In this document: positions 49,399-62,322 of the stretch, one piece after another | How positions within the stretch are numbered: position 1 is the stretch's first letter | Layout: each line of letters opens with the position of its first letter | Assembly (NCBI GenBank): GCA_029706075.1 | Contig: JAINUG010000166.1 | Location: 217,501 to 281,500, forward strand | DNA from: Aldrovandia affinis | Taxonomy: Eukaryota; Chordata; Actinopteri; Notacanthiformes; Halosauridae | Direction of reading: 5' to 3' | DNA length: 64,000 nucleotides | Program-made: the position numbers and the translations under genes | Notes under the pieces: generated by a model | The model's database searches: none | Seen by the model: only the letters and a program-made list of their open reading frames with translations | Told to the model about the DNA's origin: nothing

Positions 49399-52187
49399 TG
49401 CACACCAACTCACAGCCGCACACACTTCAACTCACAGCTAATGTACACAAACCCTTCAAAACATTAGCCGCACACAACATACACGCACACAAAACACACA
49501 CGCACTCACACACAAACAGAATATAGTTCAGCCTGTCCCTCTGAACCTGTTGGGTGCCCCCTGTTTGAGGTTAGCTTCTAGAATCCTACACCCCACCTCC
49601 TCCCCTCAGCTCTACTGTTATCGAAGCATCAAAATTCTATCCACTGACTGCTTTCCTGTAACATCACAGCCCAAAGTGAAACAATCCGCTTTGCACACCT
49701 GCTCGGTTTCCCTCTCTCCAGAGAAAGCCCACTCAGCCTTTAGACTGCAACAACGGGGGCACTACTCTGTGTAGCAAGACTGAAACAATTCTCTGGAAGA
49801 ATACGCCGTTTACTCATGTTCTCCCTCCTTCAGAAATGGCACGAGTTCACACATCACAAACCACACCCTTGTCTGCCATGCCAGGAGCCAATCTCAGGCA
49901 CTCAGCGCCTTAGACGCAGAGCTGCAACATCCCTATAATTCATATAAACATTACAGCAATACAACCTTTTCTTTTCTCAAAAGTCTTGACAGATTTACAG
50001 CTGTGTGCCTCGCTCCCTCTTTTGAGTTCTAATTAAGGGTGTTTCTACCTTTAGCACTTACTGGGAACTCAGGTGAGGGCGTCTCACGACTCAGAATTGA
50101 ACCGTCACACCGAAGGAGTCTGTCTGATCCTGCAGGGCTGCGTGGGAGACACGCTATCACTGCACACAAAAGGCCGATTGAAGCGTGCGCCTCGTACACA
50201 ACCAACAACAGCAGGCAGTCATAGCTGAAGAGGATTAACGTTTCTGGTCACGGTGGGGTGAAATGGACATAAAATACCGACACACTTAGGATTATCTATT
50301 TTTTTAAAACAACACTGCAAATGTTACTAGGCCACATTAAAAGAAAGCAGCCCGGACACTGACTCAAAGAGTTCTTGGCACGGTTTCAAAAATGTGCACG
50401 CTCTTGTCAGCTTGTCCTAACGCCCGCCCTTTCCACGAATAAACTGCCAATAACATTCCATTCAATTAAATGCAACCTAAATCCTCACCTTACGCAACAA
50501 GACTTCAATTCTCAGGAATTTACGAGGAACAGAAAATAAGGAACGCGCACCACAGAAAGATGTACACGTTGTTGTTTTTTATCAAATCTATTACATACAT
50601 TAACCGATGAAATGATATGGCAATTTGACTGCCAAACCGTGCAGAGAATTTTGGATGGATAAATTATACACGAAGCAATAGTTTGGTGCAACCCTTCTTG
50701 CACAAGTTCAGATGTAACTGCCGACAGTGAAGCAGGGTGCTGAAAACTGCCAACACTAACAAAATAAATAAATAGCTGCCTTTCAGAAACAGGAGCACCA
50801 CATTAAACCTTAACGAAAGGAGCGTCGAAGCATGCAGTGAAAGCGTCACATTCCTTGTGCGTAGTCTGCAACTCCTAGATAAAATAGCTCGCCCATAAAC
50901 TGCTTTTAAATTAACTTCACTGTTAATTGTTAACCTTGGTATGAGCTGCAGTCGTACAGTCCTCCTGTGGTCGCTTTAATCCCACAAAGTGCACCTTAAT
51001 AAACAAACGTTCGAGACGGGCTGAACTGCAACTGGAACGTCAAGACTTGCTCTCAGGCACAAAGACACTCGCACACAACCACACACGACAACACACCAGC
51101 CACCAGGTACTCGTGAAATGCAGTGCATTCATTAGGTTTTCTTCAGGGTAGTTCTCGATCGCTCCTTTTTTCAGGACTAAGAGTATGTTTGCGCGGACAA
51201 TAACTAACATTCGAGAAAAAAACATACAAATCGCTTGCATAATTAGCATTAACCATGTCTTACAGCTGCAAAAATTCACAAGCGACTTAATTAAACCGAT
51301 TTACTATATTTGGAATACCGTTTCACTTATCCATAATACAAGTGCAGAAGGTGCTAACAAAACCTGTCACGATCATTGTCCGTCTCCAAAATCTTAGCAG
51401 GTAATATTCGCCCCCAGCGTAATGCGACTTTTGCGTTCATTCATTTCCTTATAGATAAATGTGCGCGCAAACGCATCCTAATGGTACACAATCAGTCAAA
51501 CAAACACGACAGCGTTTCACAACAATAGTTACAGCGCAATGAATGTGTCATACTGAACCCAGGCCCCTCGACTCGCCTCGCGTCCAGCTCTGTATAAAGG
51601 AGCTTTGATCTTTAATTATTAATTTCTGAATTAAATGTCGAGATCAACATACGGATAATTGCGTTAGCGAGAAAACAATCATATCATAAATCATATCACT
51701 TGCCAATCCGGTAATTCTGAGATTCCAAGTCCCCCGCTTTATACTTGTATACTTTTTCGCGAACGCCAGTCGCACAATATCAAGTCAGAGCCGAAGCGCC
51801 AACTTCATTCTGCATCCCGACGCGTCATTCCTGGTGGGAGTGGGTCAAGTGATCCGAACCGCGCGCGGGTAGCCTCCATAAACGGCGTTTCCCAAGTAGC
51901 AAGGGGTAGAAGTTTGCAAGTTGCCAGTGCGCAATTCTCAGACACAACTGTAGAATTCCAAAATGGCTTCCCAGACGTAACAAAGCCCGAAGAATCACTA
52001 TGCTTGGTCCTCCCACTCCGAGTCGTCGTCCGTCACAGAACACACTTTGAATCTATTGGATGAAAACAAAACCGCTGCAGCCCAAGCGATGGGAATATTG
52101 ACTTCTTAGGAGTACACGTTACCCATGTGCAAAACATGAATCTTTCAGTAACTCTCTACTGTACAGAGTATGATGGACCAGACAGTG

Positions 52188-52226
52188 CGATCTGGATAAG
52201 AGCGTCTGCTAAATGCCTCAAAATGT
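52188..52226 (+). mobile_element. SINE tail fragment
   Basis: Only TCTGGATAAGAGCGTCTGCT and AAATGCC remain. Confidence 0.65.
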
Positions 52227-52620
52227 TAAAATGTATTAGAAAACCTTGGGATTTGACCTGAATAAATGGCTAAATATCCCCATCATTTATGACGTTTCTC
52301 ACATTTCAGCCACACAAACATTAATCATACTACAAATTAATGCAAAAAAGCTACCAATTACTGAGCCAAGACTCTTCGGAACTTTAAACGCTTGCATAAT
52401 TTGCCTGTGAACAAATTCTACCGTTATTCAGCAAAATATAAAAACCATCCTTTCATTCTTCCCTTGCTGTCATAGTTGTGCCTCATTTAGCCATGTTATG
52501 TCATCACTTGCCATACTTGTGAAGGCATTCTGACCACACTCTTAAAACACATTTTAAAAAACAACTCATGCATGTTGTGAGTTGTTTTTAGCACGTATTA
52601 AAAATGCACACCACTGCAAT

Positions 52621-52672
52621 GTTGGGGGAAGGTTTTGGACAATGCTGTTGGGGGAAGGTTTTGGACAATGCT
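52621..52672. repeat. 26-bp perfect tandem duplication
   Basis: GTTGGGGGAAGGTTTTGGAC plus AATGCT occurs twice in a row without a difference. Confidence 0.97.
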
Positions 52673-53240
52673 GTATGTTATGCAAAATGACACAGTAAAT
52701 CAGGCAAGGGGCAATACCTACCATTATCCTCACTCAAATTCAGATGAAATACAATGGATTAGAATGTAATGGTATCAGCTGTATAACAGTTCTTTTGCAT
52801 CTTGTATTATTGTTAATTAGCGTCAATATTTATCGATTCAAAACAACGGAACAAAAAGCCACTGAAGAATATATTAGCCTAAAGTATAATGGTAATAGCT
52901 GGTCATGGTAATAGCTGTAGCTAAAATATGCACACCCTTGCTGTAATTATTCAATGGCAATCCATTTCCCCAATACCATGCTGTAGGATATGTATGGACT
53001 TCTTAAACTGAACAAAAAGGGAACTGAAACTTACACACTTGAGTGCACAGTAAGGCTTGAAATAAATTGTGGAAGTATATGTGGAAATGTATTTAGTTAA
53101 CTACTGTAGTTAATGCACAAGAGACAAGGACAGCATCTTCATTGAAACAACATTTTGAATTAGGATATATTTAAGGTCAAGTGACCTTATTTTGGCCAGC
53201 ATTTGCTCAAGGGGGAATACATAAGTTATTTAATATAAAT

Positions 53241-53462
53241 CAGGGATGTGATTTTTTTCCTGGTTAATCAGGAAATGTTTCTTTTCAGACCATAGATATC
53301 TTGTGGACATGTGTATGTCATAAGCATACACATTAAGAAATGTTGCACTCTTTGACAGCTGATAGCAGGAGAGAATGTTCAGCAAATAAAGCCAAATAGC
53401 CAGAGATATTTAGCACCAGAAAATCAACATTTCCTGAATAATCAGGAAAAATCACATCCCTG
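53241..53462. mobile_element. MITE with CAGGGATGTGATTTTT ends
   Basis: A 222-bp element with inverted ends of about 40 bases (CAGGGATGTGATTTTT to the complementary AAAAATCACATCCCTG, continuing through CCTGATTA-like sequence). ATAAAT flanks both sides (53235-53240 and 53463-53468). The end sequence suggests hAT, but the matched duplication is only six bases. Confidence 0.8.
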
Positions 53463-53549
53463 ATAAATTAACCATTCCAAAGGCAGACACCCTGCAATTG
53501 TATTAGTATAACAGAATATCGTTTCCCCATACAATACAGCCTAGCTCAT

Positions 53550-53620
53550 TACCTGTATTGTTCATTTCTTACAGCCTTCTTTGCTCATCTTTATCAAGGG
53601 TATGAATCATTCTGGAGGGT
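53550..53620 (-). repeat. Dispersed repeat with GATAAAGATGAGCAAAG, copy 3
   Basis: Reverse orientation relative to 26684 and 33795; it also includes ACCCTCCAGAATGATTCATA. Confidence 0.55.
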
Positions 53621-55105
53621 ACTGGATCTATTCCAGTCTCTTTGGAACGAAAAACCATGCCTAAACCACTAGTGTCCCCTGCATCCACCCAACCTTTTGT
53701 TATTTCCTGTTGGGGATTTCCTAGAAATGTAAAAATATCAGCGGTTGCTCGCCACGGGAAATGCATGGCGTCAACGTGCTTCTGGCCATATGTCGCTGTG
53801 TCATTCAATAAAACAAGACATTGGCTACACACCTGTATGAAGAGCTGTATGAATACCCAACCCTTACGGTCATAATGGATAACTAGAGCTTGCATTTAAA
53901 ATACATCTCTCTATAATTGTATATAAATAGCAATCAATTATTAGCAGACATATAGAATACCTGAAAAGGTGTTAACCATTTAAGGAACAATTCAATTTTA
54001 CGTTCGCGTGATCATCTAATCGAAGACATTAGATTAGATTAGAATGGATTTATTTGGTCATTGCATGTGTAGTATATTAGGCGCTCTGTATAGGTAAAGT
54101 TAATACTACTGTTATTACTACTACTAATAATGATAACAATAATAAATGGATGGATTAAATACTTTGACTCAAAATTGGTGAAAACCTTGATGATTGGTGT
54201 GTATAATGTTACATCACGGTGTCGTCCAAAGGCAGCAGCAAAAGCAAGCATGCCGACTTCACTCCAACATCCACGCGAATTGAACTGCTTTAACTGGTGA
54301 TTTTTCAGATGTGTTAGTTAATTTGTAAAACAAGTCATGGCAGACATGTTCCCCAATTAGTAACGTACACTGATAATTAGCTAACCAGTTGGAAGCTCCC
54401 GATGGCACGCTATTAACGTCGACGCAAGGTCAGGACGTAGGCTGACTACCGTTATCCATTTTGACATGCCTTTCCTTCATGGATACGGTGTAGTCAGCAA
54501 ATTACTCTGTAAATTGTAGAGGATGTCCCTGAATATATCATGGTTTTCTCACAAGCCTTGACTAGCTAGCCACGCGCTTTTGTGGGTCAACACGAAATAA
54601 CCGTCAGTGTTTCTGAGGGAATAAGACAATTCCGCCAATCATAACACAACATAGTGATGATTGACAGACCCTTGAACCAATAGTTGTTTTAGGTGGGCGG
54701 GCTCCCGCGAAACTTCAAGTTCACGTTATTGTCAGATAGCTAGCAAATTAACTATGCTACGCAGCACAATTAGCTACAATGTGGGATCGGACAGTGGTGA
54801 ATAAATTGTGACTTTTGTGACAAATGCGCCTGAGTAAATGAACACGAATAATCACAGCTAGCCAACGTTACCTCGCTAGCTAGCAAGATGTCTGACTTAA
54901 CGTTAAGCCACAAATAAGCCAACGTTAGCTGGCTCAGTTACTTAGCTAATGTTTGCCACCAACTCGGCATTATTTTATAAAAATAGTGAAAACAACTGTC
55001 GGTTTAAGAGCCACGGGTAGCTCCCCACATACATAGTTTAGACGAGGTACACGCAGGTACATAGCAAGCTTGCTAGATAATTGAAATGTTGCTTAAATTA
55101 TTTAC

Positions 55106-55410
55106 CGTGTGATCTCTCTCCACAGAATTCAGTGCCACAGCACGCCGAAGGGTTCAGGGTTGCCAAAGTTGTTGCAGATAAAACAAAATAACCTTTTTTA
55201 GCGAGCTAGACACTCCAAAATCGACATCTAACGTTGTATCTTCGCTATAATAAAATATATTAGATCCACTTCTGAAAACGAGGGCTTCTAAAGAATTGAG
55301 CGAATCGCACGTTTGAATTTTGTGGAAATGTCCAAACTGCGGTTTATCGAGCCAACGCCAAACGGTCTCAGTTGCTCTTTGGCCAGCAGTAAATTACGTC
55401 AGCAAACCGG
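55106..55410 (-). promoter_or_regulatory. sun1: Probable sun1 first noncoding exon and promoter
   Basis: On the minus strand ATCACACG is followed by the donor GTAAAT at 55105, which could splice to the acceptor at 49249. Upstream, near 55394-55401, is TTACGTCA (a CRE-like site) and at 55414-55420 CACGTG-type ATCACGTG. The gene's real transcription start is not shown by sequence alone. Confidence 0.4.
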
Positions 55411-56851
55411 ATATCACGTGTAATTGTCCGATCCCTAACAGTACAGTACTGTAGTAAACTGGTATTCATAGGGGGGGGAAGCAAACATTTGATATTTAGT
55501 ACGCATGTAACAGCAAATCACATGAAAGCCAATAGATTTATAGAGACAATATTGACACTCAGATCACAGGGAAGGTGAGACAGGTGAGACATAACCTTTT
55601 AGGCAATAGTATTAATGATTTAAAAATCCTCGGATTATCCTCAAATTAGGAGATACATCAGATTCACACTGTAGTCTATCGAAGGGAAGACGTTTTCTTC
55701 AAAGAATAAGAATACATCTTTTTTTCGTTTTACATAGGCAATGTAAAATATTTTGTCGTTAATGAAGTTTGCAAACTCTCAGTTTGGCAGTGGTTTGCGT
55801 TGCAGGAATGCTTATCTTGGATTAGATTAGAGCTGTCAAATCAATGCGTCGAGGGCAGGGTGTATATGATTGGTTTTGTTCCAAATTCTCCCTGACCAAT
55901 TACTTCATTCGTCCACATCACGTGGGATAATTAATCGCTTCAATATGGTGAAACAGACTTCATTGATTTCTGTTACAAGCGCGCCATCTCGTGGTCATAT
56001 AGCTGAAGTGCATGCGACGAATATTGGGGGATGTGCACTGCTCCTTGAGTTCATATTATATTTGAAACACGTTTGCCAGAAGAATGTTTTCATATTCGGT
56101 CGTTTTAGATTGTATAAAAACTAACTAAATATTTAAATTCTACATTGTTAGGTGGTCAAAAACAAATATGATCTCGTATGCATAGACATTTAGATAGTAG
56201 TGTCCCTATAAACTATTTTTTTATGAAGACTGCCATACCAAAACGCTGAAACTCTTTATTAAGAGTTAAGTCTTCAGTTATCATTTTTATAATCTCTATT
56301 GTAATTGCAATATCTCAGAAGTTTGCTTGCATGGGGAATGCTGATGGTTTTAGCTGAAATAAAACCTGGACGTATCCCTCGTCCAGGTGGATTTTGATTC
56401 AGATGCTCTTTGGCCTTATATTGCATAAACTGTGTATAATTTTTAAAGTAATCCGAATAATTTCTGTCTAGAAATGAAGTTGTCTACAAATGGCATCCAT
56501 CTGTTCAATCATTCTATTTGAGTCATACATTACATTTACATTTTGGCATTTAGCAGACGCTCTTATCCAGAGCGATTTACAAGATTACTTGTGCATCAAT
56601 AACATAGTAAGATCAATCATAGTCCGCGCAAGTCCCAGGGCTGGAGCCCTGTTGTACTTAGCTTGATTGATACTTGGCTGAATTTACAAAGAATAGGCAA
56701 TATCTATAACTACATTGGCTCTCTGGAACTCTAACTTTGAGCCAAGCATTTCACAGACTGCATGAGACAAGTTCTCCACTAGTGGCGGTAATGCAACAAT
56801 TTGGATGTCAACCGCCGTTAAAACCCACAGAAGAAGAAGAAGTTCTCCACT
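55411..56851. other. Intergenic space between divergent sun1 and ccp110
   Basis: AT-rich, with no exon seen. It holds a SINE tail at 56527 and a short TSD-flanked insertion at 56769. Confidence 0.55.
56527..56640 (-). mobile_element. SINE-tail element (family D), copy 2
   Basis: Fish SINE tail followed by GTAAGATCAATCATAGTCCG, matching the body seen at 17841-17945. Confidence 0.65.
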
Positions 56852-56852
56852 A
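56769..56852 (+). mobile_element. 58-bp insertion with 13-bp target duplication
   Basis: AAGTTCTCCACTA is present at 56769-56781 and 56840-56852. The insert between them begins GTGGCGGTAATGCAACAATT, contains ACCGCCGTTAAAACCCACAG and ends in an AGAAGAAG run. The long duplication and simple tail point to reverse-transcription-mediated insertion. It sits at the ccp110 5' end. Confidence 0.75.
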
Positions 56853-57109
56853 TGACACGCGCTCTCGCAATAAGGGCGGAGTTTACACGGTTGCTAGGAG
56901 GCGCTATTGCCGCCGGAAAATGTTCAAAAGTGCCACAAGAGGCGGGAGACAATGACAACATTATTCAGCTGAATAAAAACATCAACTTGGCACAACTGCT
57001 GAGACACCCCCAAATCAGAACGCCAATTACATTTGTATTTCCAGCCACATCTCAGAGGGGGGAGGAGAGCAAAATCTATAGGTCTAAAAGTGGGTGCCTT
57101 AAAACGGAG
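56852..57109 (+). other. ccp110: Probable ccp110 first exon (5' UTR or N-terminal extension)
   Basis: Ends at the strong donor AAAACGGAG/GTAAGT (57109/57110). A reading frame from the ATG at 56852 stays open for 86 codons to this donor and, if spliced to 59517, continues in frame (CAGGRSR) into the conserved ccp110 ATG. The translated part resembles nothing I recognise. The transcription start could be downstream of 56852, which would make it pure 5' UTR. Confidence 0.45.
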
Positions 57110-59516
57110 GTAAGTCGTTCATGCTCAGTTCTGCTCATCAGCGTTAGTTGACGTTGTAGCAAGCAAGCAAGCAGTCAGCCAGTGTCAACCTTTCATCAGA
57201 GCTCTCAACTTAACGTTAGCAGTTAAAATCATATATGGATCGGCCATTGTAGCTCTCAAACTGACTGACAGCTGTCTAGCCCGCGAGTTAGACAGTTAGC
57301 TAGCCGGCTATGCGCTTTTAAAATAAATTGATTAACGTTAGTCTCGTGGTTTTCCGAAAAGACAGTTGATTTCAGTTAGCCAGCATGAATCATATACACA
57401 GTTAACGTTATCTATAAACATGGGACGTTAGGTGAAACGGCTGGTTAGCAAAGACATCGTTTGCCAAAATAGATTCGTCGGGAAACTGGTTAGTTAGCTT
57501 ACTAGCTAGCTAGTTACACTAGCGCTGTAGGCTAGCTACGTTTGCTAGACTTGTGATTGGGAGGCGCCAGCTGCACTGGGCGATAATGGCCGTTTACGTC
57601 AGCCTGGTGGCGGTTGAAAGACGAGATTATTTGCTGGGCTAACTTATCTAAATTATTAGTTGGTATAGTTGGCTAATCAGCTATACAGGTAAATGGCAAC
57701 CATGGCAACAGTAAATAACCACATACGGATAGCGATTGCTGTCAAGGGCAGCGGCTATAAACTGATACGGTGGCTAGACAACGTCAGCTAGACAGCTGGC
57801 TATTAAAAATGTCGTTGCGCCAGATGATATTAGCTAGCACTATTAACGTTACATATATTAAGAGCTTTAGCTAGTACAGTAACGCAATATAATTAAAATA
57901 TGAGGTGGCCAGCTAGCTAACGTTCGTATAACGACGTTAGAGTGTTTGATACTGATAGGTATATATTATATAACCTTAATGTATGTGTATTATTATGCAT
58001 AACTTAGCTATATATTTGTTTAGTGAGAGTGTAACATCTTCAACCAGCTAAGACAAATAAAACAGGACAGTTGTTTTCATTCAAAGTACAGTTTTTCCTT
58101 GTTTACACACAACTGGTACCATGGACCCAAGTATCAAAACCTCAAGCCTGTGTATCGATCAAAAAAACATGTTCACATAAAACAGTACAGTATTTGTGTA
58201 TTCCTTTCATATTTGAGTTCATACAGTAACAATCTATTGCACCAGGCTTCTGAACATGTTGTACGTTTATAACACTGCAAATGCATTCATGAAATGTTTA
58301 GATTTTCATAGCAGTGTTTTTCATTTATCATACCAGTGTGTAAGTAGTCCTCAGTAGAGTCTATTAATTTGATGCATATGTGTGTGTCATTTTGAGAGGA
58401 GTTCACATGGTTTTGAGTGCAGTATTTCATTTTGCGAGCGGTTTGAGGAGTTTTGCCAAAATTGTTTACTGATTGGGTTTTGTATTTATAGTTTTGGGAA
58501 AAAGGGTCATAGTTTTGGGAGACGTGTTTAAACAATTGAGAAAAACTGGCAACAATATGGCACTCATTCAAAGCATGGGCTAACACAGTTGAGGTTGTTT
58601 TTGACACAGTGTTAAGGAATAATTCCCAGTCCTCAATTGTAGATTAGTGACATGGGGTGACCTGACCCATCACCCTTGCAGGTGCCCATGGCCTTGCAAG
58701 ATGGCCATGTCCACTCTCCTCCCACACTTCCACCCCATAGTCAACTTTTGTAATGAATGCGTCCCCAGTTATTTTTGTTTGTTTGTGCATGTGACAGATC
58801 TGCCTGGGGGTAGGGTGACGTACACTCTGTGACGACTCCTCCCTCACAGGGAAACAGAGGTGGCTCAGTATTGGAGGGGATATTTTCAGCTGTAAATTCC
58901 TGTCGGGCATATGAGCTAAAATCCCTGCTGGACGACTCATTGATTCCCACCAGAAACAAACTTGTTGCCAGCAGCCATTAAATGTATGTTGCGTGCTCCT
59001 GCCGAGGCAAAACAATTAAAAAAATAAAAGAATAATAATAATCAGCCAATTATTCCCGCTATTCTTAGTTCAATCCCCTCCCTCGTAGTTCGCTGCCGTA
59101 GCCCTGTGACCGGCAGTGACAATGGCGAAGCGCTGCCTGCCTGTAATTCCGGCACCCCAGAACCACTCCTTCGAGACAGCACTCCGGTCGCCGTCGTGCT
59201 GTCGACTTAATCTTAAGTGCATTAAAGTGACTGAGATAATCCACCTTCCCCAGTAAAGTCATACACAGGACAAAGAGTAATAAGTGTCCAGTCAGCCTCT
59301 CGTCGCCATTCCCGCCGCTCATAGCTGTATTACGAGCTGGACGATAAACGACACCTCCACACGTCTCACAGGCAGCAGTGCTGGTTTTGGCCTTGGGGGA
59401 ATCATCATCATCACCTCGAAGCTGTCCTATGTTACTTGGAGGGAAATACTTCCAGACCAGTCTATGCCTCGTTTGGTTAATCCCATCTGTTGTGTTTCTG
59501 TGGCTTGTGTTGTGCA
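57110..59516 (+). other. ccp110: ccp110 intron 1
   Basis: 2.4 kb with no coding exon seen. It is rich in GCTAGC/TTAGCTAG words in its first part, as are other fish promoter-proximal regions here (15.4-16.4 kb). It contains a SINE A fragment at 59069. Confidence 0.5.
59069..59180 (-). mobile_element. SINE family A fragment
   Basis: Reverse complement of the 3' half of the 19637 element (TTCGCTGCCGTAGCCCTGTG is shared). It is truncated and lies in ccp110 intron 1. Confidence 0.75.
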
Positions 59517-59538
59517 GTGCGCCGGGGGCAGGTCGCGC

Positions 59539-61530
59539 ATGGAGAACTATGAGGAGTTCTGCTTCCGCAGTCTGGACAGGCTCCAGACAGAGGGGAAGAT
59601 GCAGGTGTGCAGCGGGTCCTCCCGCCAGCAGGGGGCACTCTCCATTATCAGGTTCCACGGGAGGGCTGTGCTTGCGCCTTTGGTAAGGACCACACGAGCC
59701 CCGAACTTATACTTTTCAATTATTCTTCACTTGCTAGTTTTCCTTACATCTGTGGAATAGTCAGGTATCCCGTCCATTGGTTTCACAGCAGCGTTAAACA
59801 CATTGATACTGTTTGTCAGTGATGGCATTGTAATCTCACTTTACCTCGGTGCGTACAACAGTAGTACAGTATGTAGTGGAGTGTCCTGTATTTCCTGGAG
59901 TTCCCGGCATTCAGTCTGCCATGATACTATTTTTTTAGGAGTGTGTGAGCATATGTGTGTGAACGCCTCCTGTTGTTTTGTTTTGTAATTGTGCAGTTGC
60001 ATGGTAACCGAATGCAGTGCGCAGCGGGGTAATTATTGTTTACATGGCAGCAGTAGTAAGTAGTGAAAGCATGCTTTAGCGCCCACAGATTGGCACACAC
60101 ATACACACACACATACACACATACACACACAGCAGGTCTTTCAGTACTTGCACCTCAGAACGCACAATCAACTAACTGAAGTGTTAAAGAATCGAGGAAG
60201 AGTTAATCTTGTGGAGAACCAGCTAAGATACAGGAGAGGTAACGTTTATTTATTCATACATTTTGCCTTAGTGAAATATCTCCATTCTAATTGTTAGGTA
60301 TGAGCATTGTTGTCAAATTGATATCTTATGTGGCTTAGTCTTTTCCTAGATTTACAAGTTGGTCTTTTTTAACCAACCATTTACTCAGATATATATATAT
60401 ATGTAAAGATCAATATATCTTCTAGTAATGAATGCAACACGTGTTCTGCACGATGTAGAATTTTATTACATGATGTTTTTTCAATATGCAGTTTGTGTAT
60501 GTCTCCTGTTTGCTAAACAGACAGGTTTTAAAATATGATCGCTGACTACTGACAGGTTCTGATCATCCGTTTATATTAAAAGATAAATTACTGGATAAAA
60601 TGTAGGATCTCTTAACACTACCAGTGTGTTCAGTAAGGAATTGTCGTAAAAGAGTAAACATTTTTAGGTATCAAGGTTGATCAACACCAAATGTGGTGCT
60701 ATTTGAAATATCTGACCTTCATCAACACTTGAAAAAAGTCCAGTCGAGTGCTCCCATTGACCTAACTGGTATGCCATGTCTGCAGTGCTTTATGTGAGAG
60801 TACAGGAAATGGTAACATGGGTTTACTGTGTTGTGTAGAACAAAGCTTACTGAGAGAGGGGCAGTGTACACAAGGTATGGGTGCTTTCCTTTATTCTCCC
60901 CCTGGTCCTGAGTGTCTGAGCAGGGCTCCTGTATCTAGACGTACAGGTCATGCGCACAGTCAAATGTGTGTCAAATTAACTCTGATGGAGTACATTTTAC
61001 TCTGATAGAGTACATGTGATCCCTGTTGGACTCATACAAACTCTGTTAAGAGTTCAATTAGCCCTGGATCTTTTACTTTGCAACGCTGTTGGAGTCCCAG
61101 GGGCTTGCCTGGAAACTGTTTGGGGGGGGGGGGTTGTGGGCATGGGGAGAGCAGAGGAGGGAATTGCACAGACCCAGTGGGTGGTGAGTGGAGAGGTGGA
61201 GAGTGCTCGCTGTGAGAGAAGAACATCTATGAGTCTGAAGTTAGATTGTGCACTTGGCTAATTATAGGGTCTCAGGTGACCGCAGAGGGAATTTTCACCG
61301 TAAACAAACATGTACAAAAAAAAATAGCATGCAGCAACGGCAAAACAAACAGGTAAGCGTACACACCTTCCCCTGCCCCTGAGTCAGCTGACCCCGCTTC
61401 AAGCCACTCTTTGAGCCTTTAGATCCCCATGCTTTTGACAGCACTGCAATTCATCTGCAGCCTCAAGCAAGAGAGTCAAGTTCAAAAGCACATGGAACTG
61501 AGCCCTTCTCTGTCCTTGTGTGTGTGTGCG

Positions 61531-61610
<80 letters not shown>

Positions 61611-62285
61611 CATGCGTGTTTGTGTGTGTTTTTGTTGCAGCTGAGTGTGGATCAGCGCAGGGAGATGACCCAGTACAGGCAGAGGGCTGCGCAGCTGGAA
61701 GCAGACAGGCAGAGTCTGCGCAGGAGTAACCTGCTGGCCCGGGTCCAGGACATCATAGGAAACGTGCAGGTGAGCCTCCCCGTACAGCCTACACAGCACT
61801 CACTGACACCCGCACCTTACACATGCTTCACCTGCCCTCGCTGCCCTAAATGGTCACTCTCTGTGTCTACTCTGTGTCTCTGAAAGCGTGTAAACGAATC
61901 ACCCAACTGTTTGTGTGGATTTGGTCATACCTTTCTGACTCTGGTCACCTGACCCCTGGGCTTAGTCAGTGGCTTGTGACTGCAGGAACATAATCATTTC
62001 AGTCCCATCTTGCACCAGAATCATGTTGGAATCGATAGCGCAGACTAACGCTACTGTCTGTGCCTGGCCACACCCTATGCTGGGCAGAGCATGCTTTGAG
62101 CCAGGGAGCATGTTGGATAGGCTCACATGCTGGGGCGTGGGGCTACATCTCAGGGCAGCTCGTAGTGGTCAGGGGTCGACACTTCCTGTCTCATTAGCAC
62201 GCCAGCAAAAGTTAATGTCTCACTGGAGTCTCACTGCAACCATGGTGACGCTTAGTGGCAGATTATAAGCCTCACCAGTCACATG

Positions 62286-62322
<37 letters not shown>

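Larger units (their letters stand above)
49249..55105 (-). other. sun1: sun1 5' noncoding intron
   Basis: No conserved coding exon was found over this 5.8 kb. It is AT-rich and holds a SINE tail at 52188-52226, a tandem pair at 52621, and a MITE at 53241. A GC-richer patch at 51780-52050 could be an alternative first exon or promoter, but no convincing donor was found. An E2F-like TCCCGCGAAA lies at 54703 with CCAAT boxes nearby (54636, 54676). Confidence 0.5.

Noticed and set aside
51780..52060. Additional promoter or first exon of sun1
   Set aside because: GC-richer, but without a convincing splice donor on the minus strand.
59065..59658. Minus-strand 197-codon frame
   Set aside because: It combines a SINE fragment with the antisense of a ccp110 exon.
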